Shown: positions 33,141-44,014 of the stretch, piece by piece
How positions within the stretch are numbered: position 1 is the first letter of the stretch
How the letters are laid out: every line of letters begins with the position of its first letter
NCBI GenBank assembly: GCA_027475525.1
Contig: JAMWFC010000087.1
Coordinates: 496,001-560,000 of the forward strand
Reading direction: 5' to 3'
Origin: Macrolepiota albuminosa
Taxonomy: Eukaryota > Basidiomycota > Agaricomycetes > Agaricales > Agaricaceae
DNA length: 64,000 nt
The notes under the pieces: model-generated
What the model was told of the DNA's origin: nothing
Database searches by the model: none
The model's input: only the letters and a program-made list of their open reading frames with translations
Made by a program: the position numbers and the translations under genes

Positions 33141-35387
33141 TCAATGATGGTGGACTGGTCGAATGACCTTAGTGCGGCTGCTACTTCTTTTGGCTGGTGT
33201 AGACATATCAATGTATCGAGCTGCATCTTCCTGTAGCATTTGTGCTTGAGACTTGCGGGGTCGCTTGGAATTTGTTGACAATTGGTTAGGCAATGCCTTG
33301 CGCTTCTTTTGGTTTTGTAATGCCGGCCTTCCCTCACCTTCAAATTGGTCATTGTCCTCATCTTGAAGAATGTTGAGCACCCTTCTTGACACTCTATATC
33401 TAGGGGAACCATCACTAGGGCCATTAATTGGAGGGTCTGGATGGCTCCATCCTCTTTGTTGTAAGAGGTGGATGGTAGTGGCATCTACCACTGCTGTATC
33501 ATCAACACATCCGTCATGAACGGATTCGTCAAGAGCGGACTCGTCGTGAGCGGAAGCTGATACATTTGGTCGGGATTCGTTGTGAACCGTGGATCTGTTG
33601 TGGCGCTGAGGCTGGGGAGTGTGCAGTGAGCGCAAGACAGGAGGTTCCTCCTGTAAGTCAGGCAGTGGTGTGGAAGTGTAGGCCCCAGTTGCAACTCCAA
33701 GTTGGCTGCAGATCCAGTGACTAAAGCGGATCTGCCATTAGTGGCTCCATCATTAGCAATGGTCCTACTGTTGCCATCGACTACCGCAGATCCAGTGACT
33801 AAAGTGGATCCACCATCAGCGGCTCCATCATTAGCAATAGTCCTACTGTTGCCATCGACTACCGCTGATGGTGTTGGCCTCTGTTTCCGATTTTTCCCTC
33901 CATTTTTGCATGTAGCCTTACGTGCTGCTGCTGCTGCCGCATTTTTTTCACGATCAGCTCGGGTGCCGTACTCGGCAGCTACTGGCTGCTTGTGACGGTT
34001 GAGATAAACCATCCAGCGGAAGGTGTCACCGGATCCATACTGTCCTTGATGGTCTCTCCAGAAGTTCAGCAGATGCAATAGCTCAGGCCGACCAAGATTA
34101 TGAGGATCTTGGAATATCAGACCCTCTGGAAGATACCTTGAATGTATGAATTGCTGATCATTGGTCCTCACTGCCTTGTAAGGAGCAGATTCATACCGGT
34201 AACCAGACACAATTTCTGATGGAGTGATCAGATGATGAGCAAAGGTGGAGAAAACTAGGATTCACTGTAATGAGTATTTAGATAGTCCCAGACAAGCATT
34301 TCCAATTCTGCCTGAGTTTGAAATATATTTGGTCCTGGATCTGCTGGTAATATTGGGAATCCATCCCTATCCAGATCAAGGATGAGGTCATGGCATGTAA
34401 GGATAGGAGGAGTCAAATCATGGGGTGATTGCATGTTGGACGGCATGTCTCTACCAAGAAGAGCAGACATGTAATCCATCATCTTCTTGTTGAGGTCACT
34501 AACAAGGTCAGGAAAGGAGTCTTGAAAGGTAGGTCGGTTAGCATGGGTCAAGTATGACATATTGTCATGACTATAATTGGTGTCAAAATTGTTTAAAGAA
34601 TGATGGCACCACATACATTCTAATAGTCATGCCTTCATCTGCATACCAACCAACAACAGTCCAACTCAACATGCCCATCTCTCTAAATTGAAGCACATCT
34701 GCATTGTCCACACGCTTCAAACCGTGCTTTCAGGCCTTCCTGGAGAGACAACGATTAGAAAGCAGAATCAAGCAGATGGATGTACAACGAATAGAGGACG
34801 GATGGGGGATGGAAGGAGTACCAACTTGCGCTGAATTTCTGGCGGATTTTCTTTTTCGCTCCATTCTGCTGCCATCTTCCATAAACGACTTTCCTCCTGC
34901 GGTGTGAGTTGATGCATAACATTTTTGACAGCCACATTATATTGTGCAAATGCATCCAATCCCGAGGCGTTGTGATCCTTACCCCTCAACAAGTTCTGGA
35001 TCTCCTCGTTTATCTCCTTTGCCATTGTCTGCCGGACAACATCTCACAGTGAAGTTTTTAGGAGCACCTTTGGATCTTTATGCTGGTAATAAGGGCACCA
35101 GCAATTCTTGATATACTGGACAACCTTCTATTCAAGCAAATGATATCTAGTTCTTTGCAATGAGTTGCTGTACCTACTTTGATTCTCTCTGCCCACTCTT
35201 CCCCTGTCTTTGGCTCTGTCCCCTTAGTGGCCCAGTAGTTGAAGATATCCGTTAGGATTTTATCCTTCAAGATAGCAGTCCGAGCTTGAGGAGTAGTTGA
35301 GGAGTGGTAGAGTTCCTTGTATGGTTCAAAGATAGATCTTTCTTCCGCTGTAAATATTGGTTCAGGCAGTTGCAGGAGGGCAGACAT
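33141..35387 (-). CDS. Spliced gene divergent from the KDZ transposase, unknown function
   Basis: Probable start ATG at 35387 (MSALLQLPEPIFTAEERSIF). Exon 1 is 35387-35178 (70 codons, donor GTAGGT), exon 2 is 35127-35068 (VVQYIKNCWCPYYQHKDPK), and exon 3 starts at 35028 (MAKEINEEIQNLLRGKD...LTPQEESRLWKMAAEW). Later exons contain VGWYADEG, MSYLTHANRPTFQDSF..ELEMLVWDYLN (34570-34270) and YRYESAPYKA..LPEGLIFQDP..LLHLLNFWRDH (34200-34060). The tail is basic and low-complexity, ending at TGA 33141-33143. A 26-residue unit (AVVDGNSRTIANDG...) occurs twice in diverged 78-bp repeats (33705-33865). The architecture resembles the large unannotated Agaricomycete families with an AEEW-like segment. It starts 222 bp from the KDZ start and is divergent, so a shared promoter is likely. 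Exon borders below 34800 are not resolved. Confidence 0.6.
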
Positions 35388-35609
35388 GTTTGTAGACAAT
35401 ATAATTTTCTGCAACCACACAGTTCTCAACCAAAGGATCACATGATAAAATATAGATTTTCCGTTCAGTGTCCATTTGTCTTCGACGGATAGGGTCCGCT
35501 GTCCGCTGGTATCCGGCCTGTCCAAATTGGGGCATATTGCCGATATCAATGAGTAGTCTCATTAGATATCCCGTACAATGGCTAGGTCCTGGCCATAGAT
35601 ATTTTGATC
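35388..35609. promoter_or_regulatory. Putative bidirectional promoter of the KDZ locus
   Basis: A 222-bp gap separates two divergent start codons. I see no firm TATA pair; the call rests on gene arrangement only. Confidence 0.35.
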
Positions 35610-37117
35610 ATGAACCTGAACTCTCTAAAGAAACGCAAGCGACCAAAAACAACAGTCATCAGACAAAGGGACCTCATCCCGTTTGCTGAGAAAAGGACAC
35701 GATTCACTCAGAACACACGAGGGTTGCCAGTCCTCATAACACAACGCCTACCACTGGGTTCCACTCCCATTGTAACTGGTGCACCACCTGCGGCATTTGC
35801 AGATGATGATAACTTTGCACACTTGGACAATAATCCAATGGTAGATGATGTAGATGATACAATGCTCATATCCATAAGGCATGTAAAGGTGATTTGAATG
35901 TATGCTATTATTGAGAGCAAATTATTCAAGTTCATATATAGACACAGGCAGATTATCTTAACGACTTCATCAACCATGTTCCACAGTTGCTCAATGGATT
36001 GCTTGGTCGTGAATCAGTGGATGACGTTACTGATTGCCTTGCTTGTCCTGACCATTACCTCGCACGATGGCGATGCCGTGATTGCGTTGGGTCAAGAATA
36101 TTCTGTTGCGGATGTTTCCGCCGCACGCACGACTCCAACCCGTTTCACCGACCTGAAGTATGGAATGGTAGGTATTTCCAACCAATGAATATGTTGGATA
36201 CTGGAGGGTATTTCTATATCCAACACAATTCATTGCACATTCAGGAGCAAGAGTTTCTACAACTTGAATATCAACTGGATGTTGAACTTCCATCAGCGGA
36301 TAGCGACCCGGAACATCTGGCAGCACATCCATCCATGACTTCAGATTTCCTGAGCAGACTTCAGGATGCCAGCCTTGATCAAATCATGGAAGAGGAAGAG
36401 CAACAGGACCCAGAGAATAATGTGCCAATAGAAGATATTCCAGAAGATTGGCCAGCCACGAACAGGTTCCGTATGGACAGATATGATTGCTTTGGGAATC
36501 CAATACAACAGATTGTTCACACAACTGGAGTACACTACATCACTGTCATTTCATGTGAGTGTTCTGAGATGGATGTCTTGGTGGAGGATACCATCTGCTC
36601 GCAGCTGGTCCCCAGTACATTTGATCGGACACAAACATATTTTACAATGGCTGTGCTGGACGACTTCCGTCTGACGAATCTAGAGTGCAAAGCATCTGCC
36701 TACCAGTACTGGCAGAAAATTGCAAGAATAACTTCCCCGATTGCATCTTCTGGTGAGGTGGATAACCTTTACCATAAGCTACAACAAATTTCTCGTTTAT
36801 GGTGGTGGCTGAAGAAGTTGAAGTGGGCAGGCTTTGGCCATGATGAATCGAGGCATCCCATGGCACCGGACCGTGGTGAACTTGCAATATTCTGTCCAAC
36901 TTGTCCCCAACCAGGAGTCAATCTTCCATCCAACTGGGAAGAAGATCCCATCTGGTGGAAGTTCAATCGTTCTTTAATGATGGACGGCAACTTCAAGGCA
37001 GATCACGTCCAACATTCTAATCCTGCTCATGATGTATGGCATTCAGAAGGCAGTGGTATGATGGCCAGGAGGGATGAGCTCACCCACTATCTCAAGCACG
37101 CAAAGGAACAGCCAACA
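35610..37117 (+). pseudogene. KDZ transposase copy A, exons 1-2 (N-terminus, CxC2 cluster, first catalytic Asp)
   Basis: Exon 1 is 35610-35888 (MNLNSLKKRKRPKTTV, a basic start like a nuclear localisation signal). A 53-bp intron follows, then exon 2 at 35942-37117. Exon 2 has a CxC2-type cysteine cluster typical of KDZ proteins (CLACPDHYLARWRCRDC..IFCCGCF..H..NPFHRPEVWNG) and the catalytic MMDGNFKADH near its end. The donor GTGAGT at 37118 opens the intron into which Gypsy-1 has inserted. Together with exons 3-5 (52122-54095) the coding length is 3318 bp, a multiple of three, for 1105 residues. The only coding defect is one TGA in exon 4, which is why I mark it as a pseudogene. The element would cut and paste a large DNA transposon. 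Confidence 0.88.
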
Positions 37118-37200
37118 GTGAGTGACATTCTTTAACTCTACCTGTCTGCTATCCGCTCATCAATTCAATCCTGTCCGTTGGCCGTCCGCTGGACCTCCGT
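37118..37200 (+). other. KDZ intron, 5' part up to the gypsy insertion
   Basis: The intron continues at 52110. Copy B shows the uninterrupted ~100-bp intron ('gtaagtgacattctttaact...ctattcag'), proving that the 14.9-kb element landed inside it. The target duplication is CCGT at 37197-37200 and 52110-52113. Confidence 0.85.
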
Positions 37201-38273
37201 TGATGACGCCAACTGTGGTTGGGTGCACTGGACGTATACGCAGTACAACGCCGTCTCCAGCGCTTGGTGTGCGTAGTTGTGAGGAGTCCTGACAGGGTCC
37301 CGGTGTGCTTGAGTGGAGGTGGTAAAATGATGCGCTAGATTATAGCGCTTCGGGGGCTACCTGGCAGACGGTAAGCATCGTAGTTTAGACAGAGATATTG
37401 AAGAAAAGACGAGTAGTGCAGCATATTGTGCCTGTAGGTGGCACCGTAAACAATGAAGACAAGATAGACGAGGCTAGCGCCCGACTTAGTGATGAAGTCA
37501 AAGGAAGCTAGTGCAATTGGAATGCTAAATGTAACTGTCCTTGTGCAAGGAGTTACAATTTGTTTTTATATACATGTAAAGTAGCTATTTTATATACTAT
37601 GCGCTACCGTGTTTGCCAAGATACAAGTCCATCTGCGGCGCTACCTCCTAGCGCCTCTCCTCGTGGTTTCCTCTAACGGCAACCTGTCAACGGCAACCTT
37701 TTGCACATGGCTGACAGCGACCAACGGCGTTATGACCCACGGTGACCAGCGGCGACTCTATATTGACTTAGAATTGTACGAGTCTGCTCACTTTTACTAT
37801 AACTCTGATTGGCCAGGCTGTTCCAGGGTATGGTCAGAAAATCCTCGACAGACACTGTGAGTGCTAATGGCAGCGCTACACATTGTATCAGTTCCTGACA
37901 GGTCCAGATGTCGGATTTAAGTATATCCAGTGCTGCCGTCATTGATTCTTTTAGACTTCTGATTGAAGTGCCTCGTCAAATGGCAGCGCCTGCTGCTGGC
38001 TCCTTCTGGCAGTGATCAGGGTTTAGTTAGAGTCCTCTCCCGCCATTGTGTTAGCACTATATGTTATGAGCCTCCTTTGTCCTTGGACTAGGTGAATGGA
38101 GTGCGCTGAAGGCTTGGTAGCTAGGGGTTAGGATAAATGTCTAAATCCTGTAGTAGTTTGCCAGAGCTAGAGCTGCTCTATATTCCCAACTGGTCGCTAG
38201 AGTCCTGAGTATGTCAAGTGTCAGTTGGCCTATAATGTCCCTTGATGCACTCAGTCCGAGTAGAAGCCTATCA
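37201..38273 (-). repeat. Gypsy-1 3' LTR
   Basis: 1073 bp, in element orientation TGATAGGCTTC...GGCGTCATCA. It is highly similar to the 5' LTR apart from the 77-bp duplication present only there. Both share their terminal TGATAGG and GTCATCA with family F. Confidence 0.93.
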
Positions 38274-38290
38274 TCTCCCCCCAACTGAAA
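38274..38290 (-). other. Gypsy-1 polypurine tract
   Basis: On the minus strand 'cagttggggggaga' lies immediately before the 3' LTR start TGATAGG. Confidence 0.7.
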
Positions 38291-38419
38291 AATTAACTGT
38301 CCTCAGTCAAACGCCATCATTAATTTGACTGTGCTACGGTCCGTATGATGCCGCCAGCGCCTTATAAAAGTCGTTTTCCGCACTTCACCTTCTCATGTTT
38401 TCCTTCCCATCTTTCCAAC

Positions 38420-40930
38420 ATGTCCACTCCTTTCGATGCCTCTGCTCTTCGCAATTTCTTGGCTAAGGCCTCCTATTTATTCAATCACGCTAAGTCTGTC
38501 AGTCCCGCCAATGCGCCACAAACCGTCCCTGGCATTATGCAACTCTATCAGCGCTGGCCCATGGTCTGCGGCTCTGACAGTTCCTGGGCATGGGGTGTTG
38601 AGGTTCGTGAATGGTGCATGGCTCGGTACTGCAAATATGAGGGTGCTGATTGGTTACGACCGTTTGCGGACTTGTTTGTAAGTTTTTAGGTTTGATTTTG
38701 AATTTGTGGCACTAAGGTTCAGCGCCCATACTAGGCTCCTTCTTTTTCCGACAAGATCGATGCCCTACTAGCTAGTACCAAGGTTGGCGAAGTGAGTTCC
38801 CTCCTCTTCTTCCTCACATTTTCCATGTTAACCCTGAGTAGTCGGTTGCTACATCGCCCACTGTCACCAGTCTTCCTAGTGCCCTGTCGGCCTCTACCGT
38901 TCCTTCTGCTCCGGCCGCTCCTGTTGCTCCTGTCTCTGTTCTACCTCCTCCCGTTCTTGGTAGTCCTTTTCGTGGCAATGTTTCTTCCACTCGTACTGCA
39001 CCCATCGTCGCTTCTCCCACTTGTACTGCGCCTCCTCATTCGGCCATCAAACAAATTGCCATTACCACCAGTGAGCCCCAGCCCGGACCTACCCATACTA
39101 TTTCTTGCCTTCCCCCCCATAACTTCGCCGTTGTTATTACTCATGCACCCCCTGCTCTTGCTAGCCCTCCTAAACGTACCGTGCATCCTTGTTTTCTTGC
39201 CCCTAGTTCTTCTATTAACTTTGCTTCTCAGGTCAATCTCCCTGCTCACGTCGCCCCTTTATATGTCGTAAGTGTTTCCTTTTAAGATTGCTTGTCTCTA
39301 GCGCCTGATTGAGCCCTCCTCAGGCGCCCAACTAAACTATGTTTACCAACGTGGAGCTTCATGATTTGCTGTGCCTTCATCGCAATACTACCATTATTGA
39401 TACTGGCCTCCCGGCTGGTGTCTAAGTACTCGGCGCTAAGAAGAAGGTTACAGTGGTGCCCATGGAGCACCACACCTTTAGGGCGAAGATTGGCGCAGTA
39501 AGTGCTTGTTTGTCCCTAAAAGGTTGATGATGTCACTAAGTTCTTTCTCAGTGCAATAAATGCTGGTCTGAGAACGATCCCAAGGGTTGCTGGTTTCCTA
39601 CCGCCTCTCTTCCCTGCTACCACTGCGATGCATTGAAACGGGGCTGTGCCTTCAATGGGATTCATACTCACGAACGTGGTAGGGACACTATCATGCAACG
39701 CAATTATGAGTGCGCAGTCCTAGTTTGTAACGCCCAGGCCTTCGTGCTGCAGCAACACGATCTGGCTGCTACTCATCAGCCCACTGTGATTAGCGCTGCA
39801 AGTCTAGCGCTTCCCATCACCCAAGACGGTACCACCGTGGTGGCCCCCTTTGCCCGCTCTCCCTGTCGTCCCATCCCTTCAAAACGTAAGCCCATTGTCA
39901 CCTCTCCTAGCAAAAGTCCCGGTAAGCGCCGGGAGCTAGTGCCTGCTACTCCCGTAGTCTTGTCTTCTACCGAGTCATCTACTGATGAAGGTGAGGATAC
40001 TGAGAGGGACGCTGAGAGCGAGGATGATGATGAGGCTGGGCCTGTAGTCGACACCGATGCGCTGTTGGTGGTATGCGCTCTTCTGCTTTGCCTGACTCCC
40101 TCTATCGCCGCTAACCCTTATCAGAGTGGCTCCAGTGGTAATCGGTGCGTAGTCTTTGTGTTTTCCTTTTTAGGTTGCGCTAACCTCTTTGTCGCCAGGT
40201 CCCCTACCCCTTCGCTTCTTGTCGTCATGAATATCCCTCCCGCTGAAGATGTCGTGATGTCTGTTGCTGGCGCTACCCCTGCTTCTGAAGCTGTCGTGGC
40301 TAGTGCCTCCCCCGTTGCCCTTCCTATTACCCCATCTCTTACTCCTCCTCATAGCCTCTCTTCCTTCTCCAGTACTCGCGAGTCCTCCACCGCACCTGAG
40401 TCTGAAGGGACCTTAGTGGCTCAGGGCAAGCGCCGTCGCCGCTGGAGGTACTTGCCTTCTTATGGCATCCACCTTTCCTCCGCTAGGGCCATGTCACCAG
40501 GCGATGAGCGCCATGAATGGACCCCACGCGCCCCCGTAACCATTCGAGTAAGTCTGCATTTCTTAGTCAGTTCGCCCTTTCTCTGACCTCCGCTAAGTTT
40601 GATCCCTTCTGGACTCCTCCCCCTGCCATGCACGTTTCTGGCGACACCTACCCTTGGCTTGGGGATGAGTTCTCTTATCCCGTCACTCCCCTTCATCCTG
40701 CCGCTGATCTCTGCCAACAACTTTGTCAGGTCGAGAATGCGACCGACGTTATTGGTAGCGAGCTTGCCCTCCTACGTCCTCATGTTTCCACCTTAGCACG
40801 CCGTGAGCTCCTCTTGCTTGAGCTCCATGACAACATCACTGATGCGCTCAAGTGGCAAGCAAGTAACTCCATTCAGGACGGGGACTTGCTTCCTTTGGGT
40901 GATCCCACTCCCTCCGAGTCTGATGCATAG
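38420..40930 (+). pseudogene. Antisense accessory gene of Gypsy-1 (Cys-rich protein), copy 1
   Basis: Spliced, plus-strand, opposite to gag-pol. Exon 1, 38420-38677, starts MSTPFDASALRNFLAKASYL and contains LYQRWPMV..WAWGVEVREWC. Exon 2 is 38735-38791 (APSFSDKIDALLASTKVGE). Exon 3, from 38842, is Pro/Ala/Ser-rich. The next exon has VELHDLLCLHRNTTIIDTG but carries two TAA stops (near 39332 and 39423). After an intron ending at 39552 comes the cysteine motif CNKCWSENDPKGCWFPT..PCYHCDALKRGC, then acidic and Ser/Pro-rich stretches. The C-terminal region has WRYLPSYG, then FDPFWTPPPAMHVSGDTYPWLGDEFSYPV, ending at TAG 40928-40930. Six cysteines in CxxC..C..CxxC..C spacing suggest zinc binding. I do not recognise the family. 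A homologue occupies the same antisense position in Gypsy-2. Confidence 0.75.
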
Positions 40931-41458
40931 TCGCCAGCCTGTAGCGCTTCGAACTTTTGTGGACTTTGAAATTTTTGATACGTAGTTTGTGATAGCCCTA
41001 CCAAAAATAAATGCTCCCCCCCTTTGTTTCAAAATTGTCAGTTTGTAAGTAATCAAAATACAAAGTAAGAAAAAGGGGAAACGCTCAGTAAATCATCATA
41101 GCGTAGAAAACCTCTATTACCAGCACAATCCAATAGCCAATATCGCGCCAGCCTAGGAAGAAATAGGTATTGTCTGTAGAAAAATAAGTTGATTCATGCA
41201 AGAAGTTTTAATGTATAAGAAATAGAGTGCCACTGATCGCTTGTGGTTATTCGGTGATGGTGGCTATAAGCGCTAGATCTCAAAGGTTAATTTCCTCTTT
41301 GTGCAACCTAAAATGAGTTTCAGCGCATCCTATTGGTTCGTGTCTGTGTCAGGGTCCAAGCCCTTTGAGAAGTGTCCTCCCATGCTGTCGCTAGTTGAAA
41401 TGCTGTCCGAGTCCTATAAATTGCCCATGCCTCGACAGCATCTCATCAGTCTTCGCAA
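40931..41458. other. Spacer between antisense accessory units
   Basis: No coding signal. AT-richer, with a poly(A)-signal-like aaataaa at 41005 that would suit the end of the upstream accessory gene. Confidence 0.35.
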
Positions 41459-42515
41459 TGGAAAGCCCAACCAGCATCGTGTGGACTCCCCGTTGTGATC
41501 GTGCTCATATCGTAATTGATCCCCCCACTTTCCTGGAACGTGCTACCTCATTCTTCCACCACTACCCGGCGGTCGGCGTGCCCGGACTGACTGACGGAGT
41601 CATTGAGTTAGGTCGTCGCTGCCAGCTACTTCGTGTGGCCTGTGAGATTTGGAACAATGATCTGCCATTGACCCGTTTCGGTATGGAGAAGAACTGGAGT
41701 CAGATTTTTCAGGTGCGCTATTGCCTTTTTTGCCCTCCTTCTCTTCTGATAGTCGCCAAATAAAGCAAATCGCGACCAAGGAAATGAAGGAGCGTCTTGA
41801 GTTGCTGCTGGAGAAGAGTCACTACCTGGTTTGTTGCCTTATTACCTCGTTTTCTTCCTTCTAACACGTTGCCCCGCTAGGCGCCCTGCTCGTCTACTGG
41901 TGGCCGGCTTTTTCATGGTCCAGCTGAAGGCTGGCGGCCTCCTAGGCCTCTCCTTTTGCCCGGTCCTTGATGCTCGTCTGTCTCCCATGTTGTTTATGTA
42001 AGTCAGCTCCTTCTTTTCCGTGGCGCCACCGGGCTGACAGATTTTGGCTAGTTGATTTCTTTTGTCGTAGTTATATGAAATGCATCACTGTCTTCCCCCC
42101 CCCTCATGATTGTTTTGCGCATGTAAGAGTTCCCAAGTATCCGCGACCCTGCACGTAGCTTGAGGTATTTTATGGGTTCTGGCGCTGTTAACCCGGTTAG
42201 TATCATATCATGCCAGAACCTTCCCTCCTTCTTGATGACCCCATACTCGTTCACCGGCCTATCATCCTAGATCGCCTCAAGCGCTTTCTTGCACTAATGC
42301 CTGATGGCAGCTTTCCACATGAGAACAGTAACATAATGACCCTTGTGCGCCGGTACCAGATTCTGCTAGCAGCCTCCGCCGAATGGGAGATAGATACAGA
42401 CCCCGCTCTAGTCACCGTAAACCCTTCATTAGCGTGTGCTTTAGGTAATACTTATGCGTGTCATAGGAGCCTATTACTGGTATCGCTTTAAATCTCCATA
42501 GCCTTCTCCGTGAGA
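41459..42515 (+). pseudogene. Further accessory N-terminal domains, fragments
   Basis: Two fragments repeat the character of the accessory gene's first exon: 41459-41712 (MESPTSIVWTPRCD..PPTFLERATSFFHHYP..ELGRRCQLLRVACEIWNND, donor GTGCGC) and 42210-42491 (PIILDRLKRFLALMPDG..LVRRYQILLAASAEWE). The shared pattern is a hydrophobic LxRxxxF segment, then RxQxLxxAxxxW about 35 residues on. Gypsy-1 may thus have carried tandem accessory genes that have since lost their 3' parts. Confidence 0.5.
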
Positions 42516-42519
42516 CCGG

Positions 42520-43462
42520 TGATGACGCCCAAAGTTTGGTCAGTAACAAATGTAACTATAGTGTTACCGTACCAAGAGATTGCGTTGGGCGCACTATAAG
42601 TGATGTGAGGAGTCCCGGGCAGGTCCCAGAGAACGCGCCTATGAAAATAGGGTAAAGTCGGTAACGGGATCGGCAAGTGTCAAGCGCTAAGGTAAAGCGC
42701 CTAGGGAAGGAGCGGTAAGTGAACACGGCAAAGGTAAGCGGCAAGAACACGATAAGCTTAGCGAAGTCTAAGCGTCGATAATGCCTGCCGTAGTTGCAAG
42801 GCGCGAGTGTGTCAAGTGTTGGCGAGCGTCTGTAACTGCCGATGAGTTTGACGTTGCCGACCGTAGCGTAAATGAGCTCTTGAGCGTAAGGGAGGCTGAG
42901 GAAAGGGGAGCAGGAAATTCAGGTCTGTTGTTCGATTATTCTATGTACAAGTCGGTAAGTACTTTATATACTACAAGGAGTTCACCGTCGCCAGTGACCA
43001 ACCATTGCCAAAGTGCGGTAAACTGGAAAATTTCATAGGGGTAGCTCCAACAGTTTCAGATCCCTACCGTCCATTCAAGAGCCTTAGCGACGCCAGGCGA
43101 CAGATCGCGAAGCTAAACCATCACTCCATCACCCTTCTGTCCGTCAGAGCACCTAAGCGATGTCAGGCGCCAAATCGAGACGCTAAGCGATGTCAGACGC
43201 CAAGGTCAAACGCCAAGCTGTCCGTCAGTTTTTGATAGATCATCAGGCTTCTTTCTAAGCGCTGTCGTCAGTGACTGATGCCATCTGTCAGTTGTCATTC
43301 TTGCTGCTGCCAGCGCTATCACTGATCGGATCTGCTTCTTGCCGTACCTGGCCGTCAAATATCGCCAAAATTGGATAATTAGCGCGCGCTAAGGTATTTT
43401 GAGTTGGTGCCACGTTGCCGTCGCCTGCCGTTGATGCGCTGATCCTGTATGGGGTCCTATCA
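42520..43462 (-). repeat. Solo LTR F2 (gypsy, 943 bp)
   Basis: Reverse-orientation copy of LTR F: starts TGATAGGACCCC (minus) and ends GGGCGTCATCA, with a perfect CCGG duplication (42516-42519 and 43463-43466). It interrupts the accessory region of Gypsy-1. Confidence 0.92.
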
Positions 43463-43466
43463 CCGG

Positions 43467-43821
43467 GAGTTTGGTTAGTGCCTATACCCCTTTTCTCCTG
43501 GCCTTGGTTAGCTAACTCCTTGCCCTTTTCTAGAGCCTTTCCTGGCTCCTCCTTCCGGTTCTTGTTAACCTGAACGCTAGTAGAGCCATGCTCGTCCACA
43601 TGGTTGTTCCTTTCACGGCTTTAGAGCATCGCCTGGACAAGGTCGGGTGGTACTCGTCCCCTGCTCATTCTGCCGCTTCCCCGGGCCCTTCCCGTGCTCC
43701 ACCTACAGTCGCTCTTCCCATGCCTCCTCGCGCTCCAACACCTCCCCCTCTAGTTGCTCCTTTTGCGCCGCCTAACGCTGCAATATGTCCCTCTTCCAGT
43801 GCTCCTCCCGCCTATAGGTGA
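43467..43821 (+). pseudogene. Accessory-gene Pro/Ala-rich fragment
   Basis: After LTR F2 a frame from 43588 (MLVHMVVPFTALEHRLDKVG) runs into SRAPPTVALPMPPRAPTPPP and stops at 43821. The composition matches exon 3 of the accessory gene, so this is probably its truncated second copy. Plus strand, converging on the integrase end at 44015. Confidence 0.4.
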
Positions 43822-44014
43822 CACAAGAAGCAAGTCAAGGGCCCTCGTCAGCAGTCTTCATTGTTGTCTTAGATTTTGTAGTCAAAGATAGTTTGGTAGT
43901 GCCGCCTGTATTAGTATCGTCTATTTATTCACCCCTTTTGTGGTTACTGGCGCATGCTTTAAGTCCGTAGCAGGAGGCGCTAACCGCTGGCACCTCATTT
44001 CTTGTGGTCTTTTA

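Noticed and set aside
33702..33865. 78-bp tandem repeat as another assembly artefact
   Set aside because: The two copies differ at several bases, the period is 78 and the reading frame is kept, so this is a genuine coding repeat.
38792..39271. A 159-codon leucine-rich frame that looks like a membrane protein
   Set aside because: It is an out-of-frame reading of the Pro/Ser/Ala-rich exon 3 of the accessory gene. CT-rich codons read one base off give leucine.
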